From NCBI RefSeq assembly GCF_005117025.1, contig NZ_SWCO01000003.1:1-64000 (forward strand): a stretch of DNA of 64,000 nucleotides, given 5' to 3'. The DNA is from Alteromonas portus. GTDB lineage: Bacteria; Pseudomonadota; Gammaproteobacteria; Enterobacterales; Alteromonadaceae. The stretch's first letter is position 1. Each line of letters begins with the position of its first letter. The position numbers and the translations under genes were made by a program. Of the stretch, positions 61,201 through 64,000 are shown piece by piece. The notes below the pieces were generated by a model. It was not told where the DNA came from, searched no databases, and saw only the letters and a list, made by a program, of their open reading frames with translations.

Positions 61201-62596
61201 TGAAGACATTATCGATCGTATTGGTTTCCACAATATCGGTGAGCGCCAGCAGCGAGGCCTCATTGCGATGAGCATTGATGACGGCGTATCGGAAAACAGC
61301 GATGAGTCTCGTCTAGACCTAGACATGATGAATGATGCGATTATGGTGCTAGTGAATACGGGATATGAAGAGAAGTCTATCACCGTCAACACTGCAACGG
61401 GCTTTTCGCTCCATGCCACACAAATGAATTCAGTTGATGCCACGGTACGCGGCGCTACCTTTGTTGAGGGCGAAGACGGTAACGGTACCTTCACCGTTCC
61501 TGCGCTTACCATTGCCGTGTTTGTTAAACCACAATCTGGCGCCCAAGGTTATGGTCTTTCAGCGTTTGCTACGTCTGGTGCGCCAGATGTTGTTCCTTAC
61601 GGCGACATCATCGCTTACCTTCGTGGAGACATGAATGGATGGTCAACGGATGATGCATTCATCTATCAGGGTGACGGTAAGTACACCGTAATAGCTACAC
61701 TTGAAGGTGGCGTTACATATGGATTCAAATTCGCATCTGAAGATTGGAGTACAGTGAACTTTGGCGCAGCGGATGGTGAAGAAGGTACAGTAGTAGCGGG
61801 TGAAGAAAAGGTTCTTGCACGTACTAATACCAACCTTTCATTTACACCAGCGACGAGCGCGGCCTACCTGTTTACTATTGATGCGACTGATAGCGAAGCA
61901 CCAATCCTAATGGTTGAAAACGAAGAGCCCTATATTGGCACACCAGTGTATCTTCGTGGTGCAATGAACGACTGGGGTACGGCTGAGGAGTTTGCTTACC
62001 AAGGCGGACGTATTTACACTTTCTCTCGTGATGTTGAGCTAGGGACTTACGAGTTTAAAGTGGCTTCTGAAGACTGGAGTACCGTGAACTTTGGTGCATT
62101 CTCAGCAGATGACGCGGATCGAAATCTGGCTCCGGGTCAAACTCTAAGTCTTGCTGCAACTAACGATAACCTTATCTTGAACATTGAAACTGCAGACCGC
62201 TATGTGTTTGTTTTCAACGTGACTGACTTAGGTGCGCCTACTATTGGTGTATTTAAAGAAGCGTTTTGGGGGGACACTCAAGTCTATATCCGTGGCGGTA
62301 TGAATGGATGGGGTGCGGTAGATATGTTTGAATATCAAGGGGAAGGCGTTTACACCGCTGACATCGAGTTGAGTGCAGGTAGCATTGAATTTAAGGTCGC
62401 CTCTGAAGACTGGTCGACGGTAAACCTGGGTAATCCTAATGATGCAGCAAGTAATGTTGTTATTCCAGGTGAGCCTAAAATATTAGGTGTGAGTAACAAC
62501 AACCTTATGATTGAAGTTTCTGAGTCAGGACTTTATGAGTTTATGGTGTCTGGACCTGATGGTATTGCGCCTACTTTAACGGTCACGAAAAAGTAA
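58265..62596 (+). CDS. Surface-type pullulanase lipoprotein (GH13)
   Basis: A 1443-residue lipoprotein that should cleave alpha-1,6 links in pullulan or branched starch products. Its signal ends in the lipobox LAGC. Two Cys-bounded repeats (about 38-72) precede a CBM41/PUD-like domain (about 90-215), a CBM48-like domain (about 353-458) and the GH13 barrel (about 480-1010). The pullulanase motif FNWGYDP is at 599-605; the catalytic triad is D719 (FRFDIMS), E748 (YGEGW) and D845 (KHDNE). Three starch-binding-like modules of 111-112 residues follow (RGxMNGW, ASEDWSTVN). The start ATG 58265 has AGGAG; the frame also opens at 58178, overlapping the receptor stop. Confidence 0.9.
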   Translation: MFTKKRVVRAALLLVGAYTLAGCGGSGVESGTNDLLTCEVPNVPNAAGTACEPPPPIQCDAPLVPNEANDACEAGADPSLPAPVFTPSANQAVLYYNRAAIDADNSSNDAAYEGWRLHTWNNDTCDAYADADTDWANGRIHSGIDPNYGAYWILELKEGYGSCHNFIIHKGTDDAGKEMGGGDFQGSLVQDDETFVRMNFTLSGEPTIFEFPIMSLGPQPVDIEGFGAHWLDANTILWDVPETVSEVKLHYSAQADLESTLEEGINGTQVTLMGTTLTEEQSTRAPNLSSMQAWEGDWLVEDAKTVLTTQAVVGGYDADGTLVAATGIQLANAIDALYTLGEDDADEAQLGGIYTDAVITAALWAPTASNVDLLLYNDNKTLNQRIEMVRDDTSGVWRHEGDMSLDRQLYRYEVTVYHPITGKVETLLVTDPYSVSLSTNGRFSQFVNLADDDLKPEGWDSHTIPTVENYEDAVIYEGHIRDFSVRDMSTSEENRGKYLAFTEEGTAPVEHLKKLVEAGLTYFHILPANDIATIDEDPTKTVDLYDTVGKLCRLNSGAAVCEEESANALLIDVYNSYDPLSEAGKAQQLTNDLRNLDTFNWGYDPHHFNAPEGSYASSAEGVERIVEMRAMIQALHEMGLRVALDVVYNHTNASGVFSKSVLDKAVPGYYHRYEVDTGAIVRETCCDDTEPRNVMMEKFMKDSLLMWTEHYKYDSFRFDIMSQATKDTMVRLRDAVHSIDEDNYFYGEGWTKIDRGYEQASQLNMAGTEIGTYNDRIREAIRQGAIFRAEDEGLLSAQDRVKMGMIGTLKDYVLETSSGSAGATSNLGGYAEDPADIINYVSKHDNETLWDQLNYTLPQDITLEQRVRAQNVAMGINLVSQGIPFLQMGGDMLRSKSMDRNTYDAGDWFNYVDFTYETNNWNVGLPLAQDNEARWEEMGEFIYSPNRAASMADIMFASDVFAELLNIRMTSPLFRLTTAEDIIDRIGFHNIGERQQRGLIAMSIDDGVSENSDESRLDLDMMNDAIMVLVNTGYEEKSITVNTATGFSLHATQMNSVDATVRGATFVEGEDGNGTFTVPALTIAVFVKPQSGAQGYGLSAFATSGAPDVVPYGDIIAYLRGDMNGWSTDDAFIYQGDGKYTVIATLEGGVTYGFKFASEDWSTVNFGAADGEEGTVVAGEEKVLARTNTNLSFTPATSAAYLFTIDATDSEAPILMVENEEPYIGTPVYLRGAMNDWGTAEEFAYQGGRIYTFSRDVELGTYEFKVASEDWSTVNFGAFSADDADRNLAPGQTLSLAATNDNLILNIETADRYVFVFNVTDLGAPTIGVFKEAFWGDTQVYIRGGMNGWGAVDMFEYQGEGVYTADIELSAGSIEFKVASEDWSTVNLGNPNDAASNVVIPGEPKILGVSNNNLMIEVSESGLYEFMVSGPDGIAPTLTVTKK
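61606..62593 (+). repeat. Three tandem C-terminal module repeats in the pullulanase gene
   Basis: The codon for the conserved Arg of the LRGxMN motif falls at 61622, 61955 and 62291, a period of 333 then 336 bases. Each module also repeats FK-ASEDWSTVN. The repeat at protein level is strong; at DNA level it is moderate, suggesting old duplications. They look like X25-type starch-binding modules. Confidence 0.8.
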
Positions 62597-62642
62597 GTTC
62601 GACAGGCCTTTAATAGGTCGGTTTATAAAAGCCGATAATTTT

Positions 62643-62670
62643 AAAACCGCGTCTTAGTACGCGGTTTTTT
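62643..62670 (+). terminator. Rho-independent terminator after the pullulanase gene
   Basis: AAAACCGCGT (62643-62652) pairs with ACGCGGTTTT (62659-62668), followed by T. Confidence 0.88.
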
Positions 62671-62761
62671 GTATTTGGCATATCTCTTGATTCTTTAGTA
62701 GTATGAAGATGTAGAAAGTGGTCATACCAGATTGACTGGGTCAATTCAAAAGGAGATGAAA

Positions 62762-63613
62762 ATGAAAAGTGCCCTTGTTGTTGAAGGTGGTGCAATGCGC
62801 GGAGTTTTTGCAGCAGGCGTGCTAGATAAGTTTATGGAGCATGGTTACTATTCGTTTGACTTCGCGATAGGAGTTTCAGCTGGAGCCACTAATCTCTCAA
62901 CCTACGTGTCGAAAATGCAGGGTTTGAGTAAGACAATCATTACACAATACGCTACGAAGAGAGAATTTTTTAGTCCACTACGCTTTATTAAAGGTGGACA
63001 CATGACGGATGTCCATTGGCTATGGCATCATTCAAAACAATCTATGAACATTCCAGCCCCAGGTGAAAAAAGCAGTATGCCGCTTTATGTAGGTATTACT
63101 AATGCTGAGTCAGGAGAGTGTGAATATATACAGGCCACCAAAGATAATGTTGATGATTTAATGGTCGCTTCCTGTGCACTACCAACGGCTTATCGTGACG
63201 AGATTTCAATTAACGGCACCCGATATTTGGATGGGGGTGTGGCTGATGCGATACCTGCTATTCAAGCGTACAAAATGGGGGCGAGGGATATTACGGTCAT
63301 TCTCTCTCAACCACTTGGCTTTACAAAGCCAGAGGTTAAGTCTGCATGGTTAATGCAAAAAATGTATGGCAACCAACCTGCCATCTTAGAGAAGATGCTG
63401 CAACGGGCAACCATTTATAATAAAACGCTTAGTTTTTTAAGCGAACCACCGAAAGACTGCACCATTCGAGTTATAGCGCCAGATGAAGCTTTTTGCGTAA
63501 AACGGCTTACAATGGACAAGAAAAAGTTATTGAGGGGATACGGGCAGGGGCGACGTATGGCTAGACGCTATATTAAAGAGCTTGATTGGGTGACAAACCA
63601 AAAGTCCGCGTGA
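62762..63613 (+). CDS. Patatin-like phospholipase (YjjU-like)
   Basis: A 283-residue patatin-domain hydrolase. The oxyanion loop GGAMRG (9-14), nucleophile Ser S39 in GVSAG (37-41) and the dyad Asp in D157GG are all present, so it should be active as a lipid acyl hydrolase. The C-terminal third resembles E. coli YjjU-type proteins. ATG 62762 is chosen because AGGAG at 62751-62755 has good spacing; ATG 62756 would touch it. It is followed by its own terminator and is not obviously part of the glycan locus. Confidence 0.88.
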   Translation: MKSALVVEGGAMRGVFAAGVLDKFMEHGYYSFDFAIGVSAGATNLSTYVSKMQGLSKTIITQYATKREFFSPLRFIKGGHMTDVHWLWHHSKQSMNIPAPGEKSSMPLYVGITNAESGECEYIQATKDNVDDLMVASCALPTAYRDEISINGTRYLDGGVADAIPAIQAYKMGARDITVILSQPLGFTKPEVKSAWLMQKMYGNQPAILEKMLQRATIYNKTLSFLSEPPKDCTIRVIAPDEAFCVKRLTMDKKKLLRGYGQGRRMARRYIKELDWVTNQKSA

Positions 63614-63670
63614 ACTCAACTGATAATCTGTTTCCTAACCTGTAGTAATTAGGCAACACTAACACTTCAT

Positions 63671-63698
63671 TGCTTGGATTTATCCAAGCTTTTTTTTT
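63671..63698 (+). terminator. Rho-independent terminator after the patatin-like gene
   Basis: GCTTGGAT (63672-63679) pairs with ATCCAAGC (63682-63689) and is followed by nine to ten T. Confidence 0.88.
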
Positions 63699-64000
63699 GA
63701 TGGATTTAAAATCATTAAATCTCAGTAGCTTATAATGTACCAAATTGGCTACACCCCTTTTGCCGCGTTATTTATTTTCCCTTTTCTCAATCCTTCTCAG
63801 GCTTTAATTTAGATAGTCCTTTTCGACAATAACGGGTTTTATCACGCCAGTGCCAAGAAATAGCATTGAATAACGCATCTGCATAACTATCTGAAAACCA
63901 GTAAATTTGTACGAAGACTAAAGACAAATATGTAAACTTTGCACTTAATTTGCAAAAAATTCATGGAATTGGTCTGTATTTTGCTGAACTAAATCGGGTA
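63699..64000. other. Non-coding tail of the window
   Basis: AT-rich sequence without a supported gene. A minus-strand frame of 58 codons (63787-63960, stop codon at 63787-63789) has no ATG or GTG start and was not called. It probably holds the promoter of a gene beyond the window edge. Confidence 0.4.

Noticed and set aside
63787..63960. Minus-strand 58-codon open frame near the window end
   Set aside because: No ATG or GTG start, TGA directly upstream and no recognisable family. It could be the decayed end of a gene but cannot be supported.

Overview
The window looks like a chromosomal segment of a marine gammaproteobacterium of the Alteromonadales, most likely Alteromonas. This rests on gene content and order (cysZ / smc-zipA-ligA; comEC-msbA-lpxK-ycaR-kdsB; gltA / sdhCDAB-sucABCD), on close resemblance of many products to enterobacterial proteins recalled from memory, and on large TonB-dependent receptors. 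No database search was possible. No rRNA, tRNA, CRISPR array, transposase or prophage gene was found.

Layout. 1-7.2 kb: the end of an upstream membrane protein, a tautomerase-like protein, a MAPEG-like protein, small membrane proteins, DUF2157-like and DUF4328-like membrane proteins, a secreted zinc carboxypeptidase-like (AstE/AspA) protein, then a compact cluster of a one-helix peptide, a TonB-type protein, an ECF sigma factor and a membrane anti-sigma candidate. 7.2-11.1 kb: cdd, nlpI, a Sel1-like protein with an M64-type metallopeptidase motif, cysZ. 11.4-18.8 kb: smc, zipA, ligA. 19.0-27.2 kb: a DUF2062 protein, comEC, the lipid A/KDO genes msbA-lpxK-ycaR-kdsB, and an SDR. 27.3-36.2 kb: rimO, DUF2919, a hypothetical protein, tcdA, a glutathionyl-hydroquinone reductase, a pirin, a GNAT, phosphomannomutase and DUF3429. 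36.3-48.3 kb: the TCA block, with gltA divergent from sdhCDAB-sucAB-sucCD. 48.5-62.6 kb: an alpha-glucan (pullulan/starch) utilisation locus of two TonB-dependent receptors, two flavin-dependent tryptophan-halogenase-like proteins and a large surface-type pullulanase lipoprotein. 62.7-63.6 kb: a patatin-like phospholipase.

The parts most worth attention are in the glycan locus and the intergenic DNA. Both receptor genes are preceded by the same 14-base near-palindrome with a central CG (TGAATACGTATGCA), a plausible LacI-family (MalR-like) operator that would couple the two halves of the locus. Two paired halogenase-like genes keep the catalytic Lys and Glu but sit in a carbohydrate locus with no secondary-metabolite genes. 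Two intergenic elements of about 265-270 bp (35318-35587 and 54804-55068) have different sequences but the same design: terminal inverted repeats enclosing two long nested hairpins separated by a CCC-TTCGGG-like linker. One sits between manB and its terminator, the other in the leader of the second receptor gene. They look like members of one class of small mobile or structured element without coding capacity. Other notable points are a SucB with two lipoyl domains and the Sel1/M64-like protein beside nlpI.
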